This document shows positions 25,015-33,409 of a stretch of 64,000 bases of DNA, one piece after another. Within the stretch, counting starts at the first letter, position 1; every line of letters starts with the position of its first letter. The notes beneath the pieces were generated by a model. It worked only from the letters and a program-made list of their open reading frames with translations. It ran no database searches and was not told the origin of the DNA. Made by a program: the position numbers and the translations under genes. Origin of the DNA: Streptomyces ortus (GTDB lineage: Bacteria > Actinomycetota > Actinomycetes > Streptomycetales > Streptomycetaceae); the NCBI RefSeq assembly GCF_026341275.1, contig NZ_JAIFZO010000002.1:3378118-3442117 (forward strand). Reading direction: 5' to 3'.

Positions 25015-25812
25015 GTGCCCGGGCCAGTTCGGTGGGCGTTTTTCCCGGAAGGCTCGGACGCCCTCGCGGCTGTCCTCGCTGTCCAGGGCTGCCATCAGCG
25101 CGGGCAGTTGGGTCGCCCGCGCCTCCTGACTGGTCAGGTGCGCGGTGCGCTGCACCATCTGCTTGATGGCGCGCAGCGAGGTGGGAGCGCAAGCGAGAAC
25201 GTCGGCGACCCAGCGGTTGACCGCCTCGTCCAACTGCTCGGCCGGCACCACCTCGTTGACCAGTCCCATCCCGGCGAGTTCAGCAGCGCTCGCCCGCCGC
25301 CCGGTGAGCAGCATGCCCATCGCCCGGGTATGGGGTATGCGGCGGACGAGCTGGGTGACTCCTCCGTCGAGTGGGACGCGTCCGACTCGGGGCTCTGTGA
25401 GCCCGAACTGGGCGTGTTCGGCCGCGACCACGATGTCGCAGCCCAGGACCATCTCCATGCCACCGCCGAGGGCGTACCCGTTCACCCGGGCGATCACAGG
25501 GACGTCGAGGGTGGTGCGCAGGGACAGGCCGCCGAAACCGTTGGGGTCGAGAGTGGCCCAGTACTCCGAGCCGGTCCTGCCGGTCTCTTCGGCGGACATG
25601 TCGGCGCCGGTGCAGAACGCTCGGTCACCTCCGCCGGTCAGGACGACGACACGGACCTCGGGGTCCGACTCGATGCGTTCCCAGGCCTCGTTGAGGTGCT
25701 GGAGCGTCCTGGCGCCGACGGCGTTGAGCACCTTGGGTCGGTCGAGGGTCACACGGGCGACGTGCTGGTCGATCTCCAGGCGCACTTCGTCCACGGAGGG
25801 CGCCGCGGTCAC
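25012..25812 (-). CDS. Enoyl-CoA hydratase/isomerase family protein
   Basis: This 266-residue crotonase-fold protein should act on an acyl-CoA. The oxyanion-hole segments are FCTGADMS and NGYALGGGMEMVLGCD; FGLTEPRVGRVPLDGGVTQL keeps the first catalytic Glu of hydratases. The second Glu of true hydratases is less clear, so isomerase or hydrolase activity is possible. The GTG start overlaps the stop of the CoA-transferase gene by four bases (GTGA), so the two are translated together and probably act on the same CoA thioester. Confidence 0.88.
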   Translation of the reverse strand: MTAAPSVDEVRLEIDQHVARVTLDRPKVLNAVGARTLQHLNEAWERIESDPEVRVVVLTGGGDRAFCTGADMSAEETGRTGSEYWATLDPNGFGGLSLRTTLDVPVIARVNGYALGGGMEMVLGCDIVVAAEHAQFGLTEPRVGRVPLDGGVTQLVRRIPHTRAMGMLLTGRRASAAELAGMGLVNEVVPAEQLDEAVNRWVADVLACAPTSLRAIKQMVQRTAHLTSQEARATQLPALMAALDSEDSREGVRAFREKRPPNWPGH

Positions 25813-26999
25813 CGCAGGACACCCTTCTCCACCAGCGCAGCGATCCGGGCGTCGTCGAAGCCGTGTTCCCTGAGGACTTCGGAACTGTGCTCACCGAGCT
25901 GCGGCGGGCAGTGGCGGACGGCCATGCGGGCGCCGGAGAGCAGGATGGGCGCGGCGACCGCCCTTATCTTGCCGGCCACCGGGTGGTTCATCTCCACGAT
26001 CATGTCATTGACCGCGGTCTGCTCATCTGCGAGAGCCTCTTCCAGAGTACGCACCGGGGCGCAGAGGATGTCCTGCTCCTCCAGTCGTCGGATCCAGTGG
26101 TCCGTGTCGTTGCCGGCGAACCGCTGCCGGAAGATCGCCTGGAGCTGTGGGCGTCGTTGGAACTGCGCCTCCATGGTGGAGTACTCCTCTCGCAGCGAGA
26201 GGTCCTCGTCCAACTCCAGGGCTGCACAGACCGCGCGTAGCGGGTTCTCCTTGAACGCCCCGACCATGCAGACCGCGCCGTCCATGGTCGGGAAGACGCC
26301 ACTGAGCGGCATGGCGGCCCAGTTGACCTCGTAGCCGCGGTTCAGCTGCGCGCAGGCCTCCTGCATCTGCATGTGCAGCATCGAGTCGTACATGCTGACT
26401 TCGACCTTCTGGCCCTCGCCGGTCCTGGTCCGGTTGAACAGCGCGAGCAGGATGCCCTGCAGCAGATGCATGCCGGTGGTGTAGTCGCCCAACGGTGTGG
26501 GGTAGACGGACAGCGGCAGGTCCGGTGACTCGCGGCGCCACATCACCCCGGAGTAGGCCTGGCTGATCACGTCCTGGCCGCCCTTGTGGCTGTACGGGCC
26601 GGCGCTGCCGAATCCGGTGCCGGAGGCCCAGATGAGACGAGGGTTGATCGTCCGCAGGTCCTCGTAGCCGAAACCGAGCCGTTCCATCACACCGCCGCGG
26701 AAGTTGCTCACCACCACGTCTGCCGTGCGGACCAGACTCAGGATCACTTCCTTGCCTTCGGGTGCGCGGACATCGACGCTGACACTGCGCTTGTTCCGGT
26801 TGATGGCGAGGAAGATGGGTCCGTCCAGACCGTCCCGGTCCGGGAAGGACGTGCGGGAGAGGTCGCCGGTTCCGGGGCGCTCGATCTTGATCACGTCGGC
26901 GCCGTAATCACCCAGCAGCTGGGTACAGCTGGGACCCATGAAGACCTGGGTGAAGTCGAGAACGGTCACACCGTCCAAGGGCAGGCCGTCGGTGCTCAT
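25809..26999 (-). CDS. Family III (CaiB/BaiF) CoA-transferase
   Basis: This 396-residue enzyme would move CoA between carboxylic acids. It starts with LDGVTVLDFTQVFMGPSCTQ, has GADVIKIERPGTGD, INRNKRSVSVDVRAPEG and the catalytic Asp in LGDYTTGMHLL (about residue 170), all standard for the family. The length is normal. An AAAGGA site supports the ATG at 26999. It leads a two-gene operon with the hydratase, similar in plan to carnitine or branched acyl-CoA pathways. The pair points away from the NRPS locus across 1.5 kb, so a supply role for it is only a guess. Confidence 0.9.
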   Translation of the reverse strand: MSTDGLPLDGVTVLDFTQVFMGPSCTQLLGDYGADVIKIERPGTGDLSRTSFPDRDGLDGPIFLAINRNKRSVSVDVRAPEGKEVILSLVRTADVVVSNFRGGVMERLGFGYEDLRTINPRLIWASGTGFGSAGPYSHKGGQDVISQAYSGVMWRRESPDLPLSVYPTPLGDYTTGMHLLQGILLALFNRTRTGEGQKVEVSMYDSMLHMQMQEACAQLNRGYEVNWAAMPLSGVFPTMDGAVCMVGAFKENPLRAVCAALELDEDLSLREEYSTMEAQFQRRPQLQAIFRQRFAGNDTDHWIRRLEEQDILCAPVRTLEEALADEQTAVNDMIVEMNHPVAGKIRAVAAPILLSGARMAVRHCPPQLGEHSSEVLREHGFDDARIAALVEKGVLR

Positions 27000-28199
27000 C
27001 AAAGTAACGTCCTTTCCGCGGTCCTCAAGAACTGGGCTCCGACCTCTCGGTCTCGGCGGACACTCATGCGTGGGCCTCTCATGCGTGGGCCTCCACTGGA
27101 CTGCCCGGATCGGTCGGTCGGTCGTTCGGGGGTTCGTAACGGTGTGCGGGGAAAGGGCAACATCCGGGCCGAGTCCTGTCCGGGCAGCCGGAACCGGATC
27201 CACTCGACGGCGGCTTCCCGAACCGGCGGACCGCTGTCGTCGGCGGGGACTCGTACAGGAAACCGGGACCCGAGGAGGCCACGCGAGGAACGGGCGGAAG
27301 GAGAGGGAGTCGACCGGGCAGGTCCGTCGAGGACCTCGTCTCGCGACGCGCGGGGCACCGCATGGCTTTCGTTCCTTCGCGCCGGGTCCACCTTCCCATT
27401 TCGGTCCGATACGGGACAGTCGGAATAAATCGCCAGGAAATCAGCCGTGACCCTTAGCAGCGAACCCGTCCGGACGCATGCACATTACGCGCATACATTA
27501 CGCGCTTACATTCAGTCGGAGGTAAAATCTTCCACCTCAATAATGCATTGCTGCATGGGAAGGGGGATGCGGCGCCTATCACGCCCCGATGGAGTGCACA
27601 CCCAAGGATTGCCCATACGCTGGACAGATTGAGCCTGCGGATCATATGCGGTATCGTCTCCCCCTCCCTTAAGGCAGCGCTTTTCGGTCGGCACCATTCG
27701 ACCGCCCCTCCCCCGCCCCCGCCGACGACGACCGGACTTCTCCCCCATGTCGCTCCCCCCGGCTCTTACGGGGCGCGATCGCATGAACACAAAGCGCACC
27801 GACACGTCCACCACAGAGGACGCGCGAGACCCGCGAGACGCTTCCGCACCCACGAACGCACCGGCTGGGGCCTTGCTCATAAGTCCCTCCGGGAATCTCA
27901 AGTCGCTTCAGCGTAATCAAGATCTACGCCCCGTCAAGGCTGCCGTCCGGCGAAACCGTGCAGGCCACCGCGTATGGACGGACCGGAAGGCGCGCGGGTT
28001 TCGGCAGCCCACACCAAGGAGCGGGAGATTCGGCCCCACCGGACCGCACGCCATGTCCGGCGTGCACCGGACTTCCCTCTCTCAACCCCCTCATGACGGA
28101 AGGGTGGGGGCATTTGACAGAATTACCGCCTTACCCTTTTTCGAGACATGACGCCTCCAAACATTCCGGCGCCATAAATCTGTGTGACCCGCGTCACCG
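27000..28199. other. Long non-coding region between the CoA operon and the NRPS gene
   Basis: No convincing gene is present in this stretch. Base composition drops in places, notably 27440-27660 and after 28080, unlike the surrounding coding DNA. Small structures are visible: ATTACGCGC twice near 27486-27508 and GAGGT/ACCTC around 27527-27541. Open frames of 80-134 codons occur on both strands but overlap and lack recognisable domains. The region probably holds the promoters of both flanking units and perhaps a lost gene. Confidence 0.45.
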
Positions 28200-28228
28200 T
28201 TGACCTTTAAAGCAGTCTGGGATGTACT
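28200..28228 (+). promoter_or_regulatory. Candidate promoter of the NRPS gene
   Basis: TTGACC (28200-28205) and TGTACT (28223-28228) are separated by 17 bases, giving a housekeeping-type promoter about 310 bases upstream of the NRPS start. GTGAC/GTCAC pairs flank it (28185-28198 and 28302-28318) and could be regulator sites. This is by eye only. Confidence 0.35.
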
Positions 28229-28536
28229 TTTGCGTGATGAACAATTAACTCATGATCAGCCATATGTATTGCTCGTTCAGTTCTTCAACCGATACCCCTG
28301 ACGTCACGCTGCGGGTGACGCGCCGATAAAAATTCCTGGGTTACGACGAAAGCCCGCCGCCGGACGGGCGCCTCGGAATCCTGCCCGGCACGGCAAGGCC
28401 TGTCGGAGTCACCAGGCACTCGGCTGTCGCCCTCCTATTGCTCCCGAGTCGCCGGTGCTGCCGACCGGACACAGGCCGTTCCCGCGCCCTGTCCCCCGCC
28501 TGTTCCGCCGTCTTCCTCTCTCACGAAGGAGACCCT

Positions 28537-31500
28537 GTGCCTCGCATTGCCACCCCCCGGATTCTGCCGTCCACCTCGTCCGCCTCATCGGCGTCGGACC
28601 CCGCCGGCGCTCCCTCGTCCAACCCCGCCCCCCTGTCCCTGGCGCAGGAGCGGTTGTGGGTCCTGGCGCGGATGGGCGGGGAAGCCAGTGCCGCGTACCA
28701 CGGGCTCATGAACTTCGACCTCAGGGGGCCGCTGGACGCGAACCTGCTCGTCCGGGCGCTGCACCTGCTCGCCGCCCGGCACGAAGCGCTCCGCACCCGG
28801 CTGGTGCCCGCCGAGGGCTCGGCACTTCAGATCGTCGATCCCCCGGCGACGGGCTTCCCCGTCACGGTCGAAGACCTGAGAGGGCTGCCGGACGCGGGTG
28901 CACGCCTCGCAGAGGCTCAGCGGGCGGTGGGTGGGACTCCCTTCCGCCTCGGGGAGGAAGCCATGGCGCGCGGCCGCCTGGTCGTGCTCAGTGACGACCA
29001 CCATGTCCTGCTGCTCACGGCCCACCACCTCATATTCGACGGCTGGTCCCAGTCCCTGCTGCTACGGGAGCTGAGCACGGTGTACGCCGCGTTGCACGGC
29101 GGACAGGAGGTGTCACCGCCGGAACTGCGGTGGCAGTACAGCGACTACACCCGCTGGCAGTGGGACTGGATGGCGGGAGAGGAGTCCGCCGCGTACGCCG
29201 AGTACTGGACCGGTGCGCTGGCCGGGGTCCCGGCCGTGCTCTCCCTTCCCACCGACCGGCCCCGTCCGCCCGAGCAGGATTTCCGGGGCGGCAGGGCGGC
29301 CCTGGTCGTCGACGAGGACCTGACCCAGGCGCTGCGAGCCTTGGCGGAGCACCACGGGGTCTCCTTGTACGCGACGGTCCTGACCGGCTGGTCGGTGCTG
29401 ATGTCCCTGCTCTCCGGGCAGGAGGACATCGTGACCGGCACCCCGACGGCCAACCGCCGGCGGGGGGACGTCGGTGGCCTCATCGGCTTCTTCGCCAACA
29501 CCCTCGCCGTACGCGCGGACCTGTCCGGCTCACCGACCGTCGGGGAGGCGCTGAAGCGCGTGAACCAGCGGCTGCGTGAGGACCTCGCACATGTGGACAT
29601 GCCCTTCGAACGGGTCGTGGAGCTGGTCAACCCGCCGCGGAGTCCGGCCTACACGGCCCTGTTCCAGACGATGGTCGCATGGGTCCCCTCCATGCGGCAG
29701 GAGCTCGAATTTCCCGGCGTGACCGTCGAGGTGCGCGAGGACGACTCACAGGTCGCCGCGAAGTTCGACCTGGTGGCGGTCGTTGCCGACGAGGGCCGGC
29801 GTTTGGTCGGCGGGATCGAGTACGCCACCGCCCTCTTCGACCAGGCGACCGTCGAGCGGTTCGCGCGACAACTGCTGCGGGTGTTTCGGCAGATGACCGA
29901 GCGGCCCGGGGCGGACGTCGGCGATCTCACCCTGCTGGACGAGGACGAGCAGCGAGAGATCCTGTCGGCTTTCAGCTGGGGTGGCGACCCGGTGACATCG
30001 ATGTCATCCGCCCTGCTGGAGCGTTTCGCGGAACAGGTGCGGACCCGGCCCGAACAGCCGGCGGTGGTCGCCGGGGACGCGGAAGTGAACTACGCGGCGC
30101 TGGACCTCCGAGCCAACCGGTTGGCGAGCGCGCTGATCGACCGCGGTGTCCGCCCCGGCCAGGTGGTAGGTCTGCACGCCGGGCGTACGCTCGAACTGGT
30201 CGTCGGGGTCCTCGGCATCCTCAAGGCCGGGGCCGCCTATCTCCCGCTCGATCCCGGGCAGCCCACCGAGAGGCTCGCGGCCATGGTGGCCGACGCCGAG
30301 CCGGCGCTGGTACTGACCGACCAAGGAGCCCCGGCGGCCGACGACCGCCTCTGGCACGACCTGGCCGCTGTCGAGGCGGAGGGCACGCGGGAGGTCGCGC
30401 CACAGATCGCCCCGGACCCTGCCCGGTTGGCCTACGTCATCTACACCTCCGGGTCGACCGGCCGCCCCAAGGGAGTGGCGGTGACCCACGGCAGCGTCCT
30501 CAATCTCCTCGACCACTGGCGCGAGCTCATGGGCGACGCCGCGGGCGAGGCCGCCTCGGCCTGGTCGAGCATCGGCTTCGACGCCTCGGTGCACGAACTC
30601 TTGGTGCCGCTGACGACGGGAGCGGTGCTCCACCTCGTCCCCGACGAGCTTCGCGGCGACCCCGGAGCGCTCATGGGCTGGCTGCGGGAGCGGCGGGTGA
30701 CCCAGGCCTTCCTGCCCCCTTCCTACATCCTGTGGATCGACGAGGACCCGTCCCGGCGGCTGGCCGGGCTGAGCCTGCGCCAGCTCCTCACCGGTGTGGA
30801 GTCCCTGCCGGAAGCCGCGCTGCACCGTATGCGCGAGGAACTGCCGGGCCTTCGTGTCTGCTACGGCTACGGACCGACCGAGGCCACGCTCTACACCACG
30901 GCGTACACCGATCCGCAGCCCCTCGCGCGGTCCTGCCCCATCGGGCGGCCGTTGCGCGGCACACGCCTGTACCTGCTGGACGAGCGTATGCGCCCGGTGC
31001 CCGTGGGAATCCCCGGCGAGGTGTACGCGGGGGGCGCGAGCCTGGCGCACGGGTACCTGCACCGGCCCGACCTCACCGACGAGCGTTTCGTGCCGGACCC
31101 ATTCGTGCCGGGGGAACGCCTCTACCGCACCGGCGATCTGGCGCGCTGGCTGCCCGACGGCAACGCCCAGTACGTCGGCCGCGTCGACGACCAGCTCAAG
31201 CTGCGCGGCTTCCGCATCGAGCCCGGCGAGGTGGAGGCCGCCCTGCTGGCGGTGCCCGGGGTGCGGGAGGCGGTCGTCCTGGCCGACCGCCGGACACCGG
31301 GCGACCCGCACCTGGTGGCCGGCGTGGGACGCGACCCCGGGCCCGCCCGGACACCCCACGAATGGCGTCTCGCGCTGGGGGAACGCCTGCCGGACTACAT
31401 GATCCCCGCGGTCGTCGCCGAGTTCGCGCGGCTGCCGCTGAACCGCAACGGCAAGGTGGACCGGGACGCGGTACTGAGCGCGACCGCCGGGACCCGTGCC

Positions 31501-32571
31501 GGGCAGGTCAACACGGCCGCACCCCGTGACCACATCGAGATGGCCCTGTACCGGATATGGCGGCGCGTGCTGCTGCACCGGGAGGTCGGGGTCGCGGACA
31601 ACTTCTTCGAGCTCGGCGGCACCTCGATCTCGGCGATCAAGATGGCGCACGCCGTGCAGGAGGAGCTGGGCGTGGCGTTGCCGGTCCGGGACGTCATGCT
31701 GCGTCCCACGGTCGAAGCGCTCGCGGAGTTCGTTCGCGGCGCCCTCTCCGGAACTGCCGGACCCGCGGGCCACAGCAGCGTGGTCGAGTTCCGCCCCGGG
31801 GACGGCCGGCAGCGCGTGGTGTGCGTCCACCCCGCCGGCGGCACCGCCTTCTGCTATCTGCCGTTGTCGACCGCGCTCGCGGAGGACGTCGGCGTGCTGG
31901 GCCTGCAGGCTCCGGGGATCAATCCCGGGGAGCAGACCCTGCCGACCGTGGAGGCCATGGCTCAGGAGTACCTGCGGTTGATCGGTCCTCGCCCGGATGA
32001 GGCGCTGGTGCTGTGCGGGCTGTCCTACGGAGGGCTGATCGCCCACGAGATGGGCCGCCAGTTGGCGGCGGCCGGGCACGAGAGGGTGAGCGTGGTCCTG
32101 CTCGACACCCGCGGCGCTCAGGACGCGGAACGGAACGCCGCGTTCACGCCGACGGGCATGGAGGAGTTCCGGCAGAAACTGATCCGCTTCAACGGCATGT
32201 ACCCGGGCATCGACGATGCCCAGGTCGCCCGGTACCTCGCGGTGTACAACCACCACCAGGCGACCGGCCTCGACTACGTGGTGCCCGACTCGCGGGCCCG
32301 AACGGTGCTCATGCAGGCCATGGCCGTGGAGGACGACGAGGACGGTGAGGCAGGTGCCCAACTGCGCACGTTCTGGGAGCGCCGCGCCGGCGGCGGGTTC
32401 GTGGTGGAGCCGGTGGCCTGCGGCCACTGGGACATGCTGGAGAGCGACGAACTGCCGCGAGTCGCCGCTGTCCTCACGGCCGAACTGAACCGCTTCGGTC
32501 CCACCGCGGAAGGCGGTACCGGCCCGGCCGGGGCCCGGCCCTCGCTCCTCCCCGACACGCGGGAGCAGTGA
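28537..32571 (+). CDS. Single-module nonribosomal peptide synthetase (C-A-T-TE)
   Basis: This 1344-residue enzyme has four domains in order. Condensation: LSLAQERLW (about 34-41) and the active motif HHLIFDG (163-169). Adenylation: YTSGSTGRPKG (from 636), FDASVHE, YGYGPTE and NRNGKVDR. Carrier: FFELGGTSIS with the phosphopantetheine Ser near 1030. Thioesterase: LCGLSYGG with the nucleophile near 1163 and a late catalytic His in CGHWDM. By alignment to GrsA in my head, the selectivity code reads about D-A-H-F-L-G-G-L-Y-K, which I cannot match to a known amino acid. The module would join one amino acid to an acyl or peptidyl donor and release the product. The GTG start has GAAGGAGA upstream. 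It leads an apparent operon with the dehydrogenase pair. Confidence 0.92.
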   Translation: MPRIATPRILPSTSSASSASDPAGAPSSNPAPLSLAQERLWVLARMGGEASAAYHGLMNFDLRGPLDANLLVRALHLLAARHEALRTRLVPAEGSALQIVDPPATGFPVTVEDLRGLPDAGARLAEAQRAVGGTPFRLGEEAMARGRLVVLSDDHHVLLLTAHHLIFDGWSQSLLLRELSTVYAALHGGQEVSPPELRWQYSDYTRWQWDWMAGEESAAYAEYWTGALAGVPAVLSLPTDRPRPPEQDFRGGRAALVVDEDLTQALRALAEHHGVSLYATVLTGWSVLMSLLSGQEDIVTGTPTANRRRGDVGGLIGFFANTLAVRADLSGSPTVGEALKRVNQRLREDLAHVDMPFERVVELVNPPRSPAYTALFQTMVAWVPSMRQELEFPGVTVEVREDDSQVAAKFDLVAVVADEGRRLVGGIEYATALFDQATVERFARQLLRVFRQMTERPGADVGDLTLLDEDEQREILSAFSWGGDPVTSMSSALLERFAEQVRTRPEQPAVVAGDAEVNYAALDLRANRLASALIDRGVRPGQVVGLHAGRTLELVVGVLGILKAGAAYLPLDPGQPTERLAAMVADAEPALVLTDQGAPAADDRLWHDLAAVEAEGTREVAPQIAPDPARLAYVIYTSGSTGRPKGVAVTHGSVLNLLDHWRELMGDAAGEAASAWSSIGFDASVHELLVPLTTGAVLHLVPDELRGDPGALMGWLRERRVTQAFLPPSYILWIDEDPSRRLAGLSLRQLLTGVESLPEAALHRMREELPGLRVCYGYGPTEATLYTTAYTDPQPLARSCPIGRPLRGTRLYLLDERMRPVPVGIPGEVYAGGASLAHGYLHRPDLTDERFVPDPFVPGERLYRTGDLARWLPDGNAQYVGRVDDQLKLRGFRIEPGEVEAALLAVPGVREAVVLADRRTPGDPHLVAGVGRDPGPARTPHEWRLALGERLPDYMIPAVVAEFARLPLNRNGKVDRDAVLSATAGTRAGQVNTAAPRDHIEMALYRIWRRVLLHREVGVADNFFELGGTSISAIKMAHAVQEELGVALPVRDVMLRPTVEALAEFVRGALSGTAGPAGHSSVVEFRPGDGRQRVVCVHPAGGTAFCYLPLSTALAEDVGVLGLQAPGINPGEQTLPTVEAMAQEYLRLIGPRPDEALVLCGLSYGGLIAHEMGRQLAAAGHERVSVVLLDTRGAQDAERNAAFTPTGMEEFRQKLIRFNGMYPGIDDAQVARYLAVYNHHQATGLDYVVPDSRARTVLMQAMAVEDDEDGEAGAQLRTFWERRAGGGFVVEPVACGHWDMLESDELPRVAAVLTAELNRFGPTAEGGTGPAGARPSLLPDTREQ

Positions 32572-32795
32572 TGGCGATCTCCGATGGGCCCTGCGAGGAA
32601 CGCGGTGCCGGGAACCCTGGCTTACCGGAGGGCCGGGCGCCGCGGATACATCGTCAGGCCGCCAGCACTCCCCGGGCCGTTGCACTCATCGACGACGGCG
32701 TGCGGCTGGACTACGCGGCGCTGGGCTCCTCAGTCTCGGCCGCCGCCGTGGCCCGGGGCGACGCCGCAGTGGCGTCGCCCCGGGGCAGGCGGTGA
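32571..32795 (+). pseudogene. Vestigial adenylation-domain start after the NRPS gene
   Basis: An ATG overlaps the NRPS stop (TGATG) and opens 74 codons. RIHRQAASTPRAVALIDDGV and LDYAALGSSVSAAAVARGD look like the first helix and strand of an adenylation domain (AxxTPxAVALxxxxxxLxYAEL). The frame then stops and no later adenylation motif follows. It may be what is left of a second module, or a small protein with another role. Confidence 0.4.
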
Positions 32796-32941
32796 CGCGT
32801 GGGCGCCGGTACGTGATCGGGCGTCGGCCGTGCCCAGGCGACCCGGCGCGAGTCCGGCCCGCGCAAGCTCGCCGTCCCGCGAAGGGCTCGCGCGTACGAG
32901 AAGAACTCGTCTGACCCGCTAGGAAAAAGGATTTCGAGAGC
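32796..32941 (+). other. Spacer before the dehydrogenase genes
   Basis: This short non-coding interval ends with AGGAAAAAGGATT, a usable ribosome binding site for the next ATG at 32942. No clear terminator is seen, so transcription from the NRPS gene may continue. Confidence 0.4.
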
Positions 32942-33409
32942 ATGGAACTCCACCAGTTCGCCGCCCTGTCGGCGGACCTGACCGGTTTCGACTGCAGGGA
33001 GTTGCAGGAGACCGGCATGTTGCACACGTACCGGCAGGTCCTCGTGGATCAGGCAGGGGCTGAGCGGCTCGCCCGGCTCGCCGACTCGCTGGCGGGGGCC
33101 CCCGACGGCCCGCCGCGTTTCGAGGACGATTCCGCCCGGGAGCTGGCGCGGGCCATCACTCACCTCTGGTACGTCGGAGCGTGGCCCGGCCTGTCGGACC
33201 CGCTGTCCCCGGCGAACGGAGCGTGGGCACCGGAGGCCGGGCCGTACATGGTCTCGTCCAGGGCCTATGCACAGGGTCTCGTATGGCGTGCGTTCGGCGG
33301 GAACGCGCCCGGCACGGCGGCACAGCCGCACGGGAGCTGGGCCGACGCCCCGTCCGAGGCAGCGCCGCCCGTGGGAGCGCGTGACAGCGAGTCGGTGGTC
33401 GCGCGATGA
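32942..33409 (+). CDS. Small subunit of an FAD-dependent (GMC) dehydrogenase
   Basis: The 155-residue protein matches the small helical subunit of FAD-dependent sorbitol/sugar dehydrogenase complexes: FAALSADLTGFDCRELQETG near the N-terminus, then ARAITHLWYVGAWPG and SRAYAQGLVWRAFGGNAPGT followed by GSW. These subunits support or export the large flavoprotein. There is no TAT signal here, unlike many relatives, so the complex may stay in the cytoplasm. Its ATGA overlap with the next gene shows translational coupling to the GMC oxidoreductase. Confidence 0.8.
   Translation: MELHQFAALSADLTGFDCRELQETGMLHTYRQVLVDQAGAERLARLADSLAGAPDGPPRFEDDSARELARAITHLWYVGAWPGLSDPLSPANGAWAPEAGPYMVSSRAYAQGLVWRAFGGNAPGTAAQPHGSWADAPSEAAPPVGARDSESVVAR

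Noticed and set aside
24943..26334. A 463-codon plus-strand frame across the hydratase and CoA-transferase genes
   Set aside because: Only its first 24 codons look like a real gene start; the rest is antisense to two well-supported enzymes.
27747..28151. A 134-codon frame considered as a small peptide or regulator gene of the NRPS locus
   Set aside because: No ribosome site, low-complexity composition and overlap with an equally long minus-strand frame; no domain or leader-peptide motif.
28438..28536. An upstream start for the NRPS, adding 33 residues
   Set aside because: It has no ribosome site and an untypical Cys/Arg-rich sequence; the GTG at 28537 has a strong site.
30004..32685. An 893-codon open frame on the minus strand across the NRPS gene
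   Set aside because: It is antisense to a clear four-domain NRPS, has no recognisable domain, and arises from G+C-rich codon bias.
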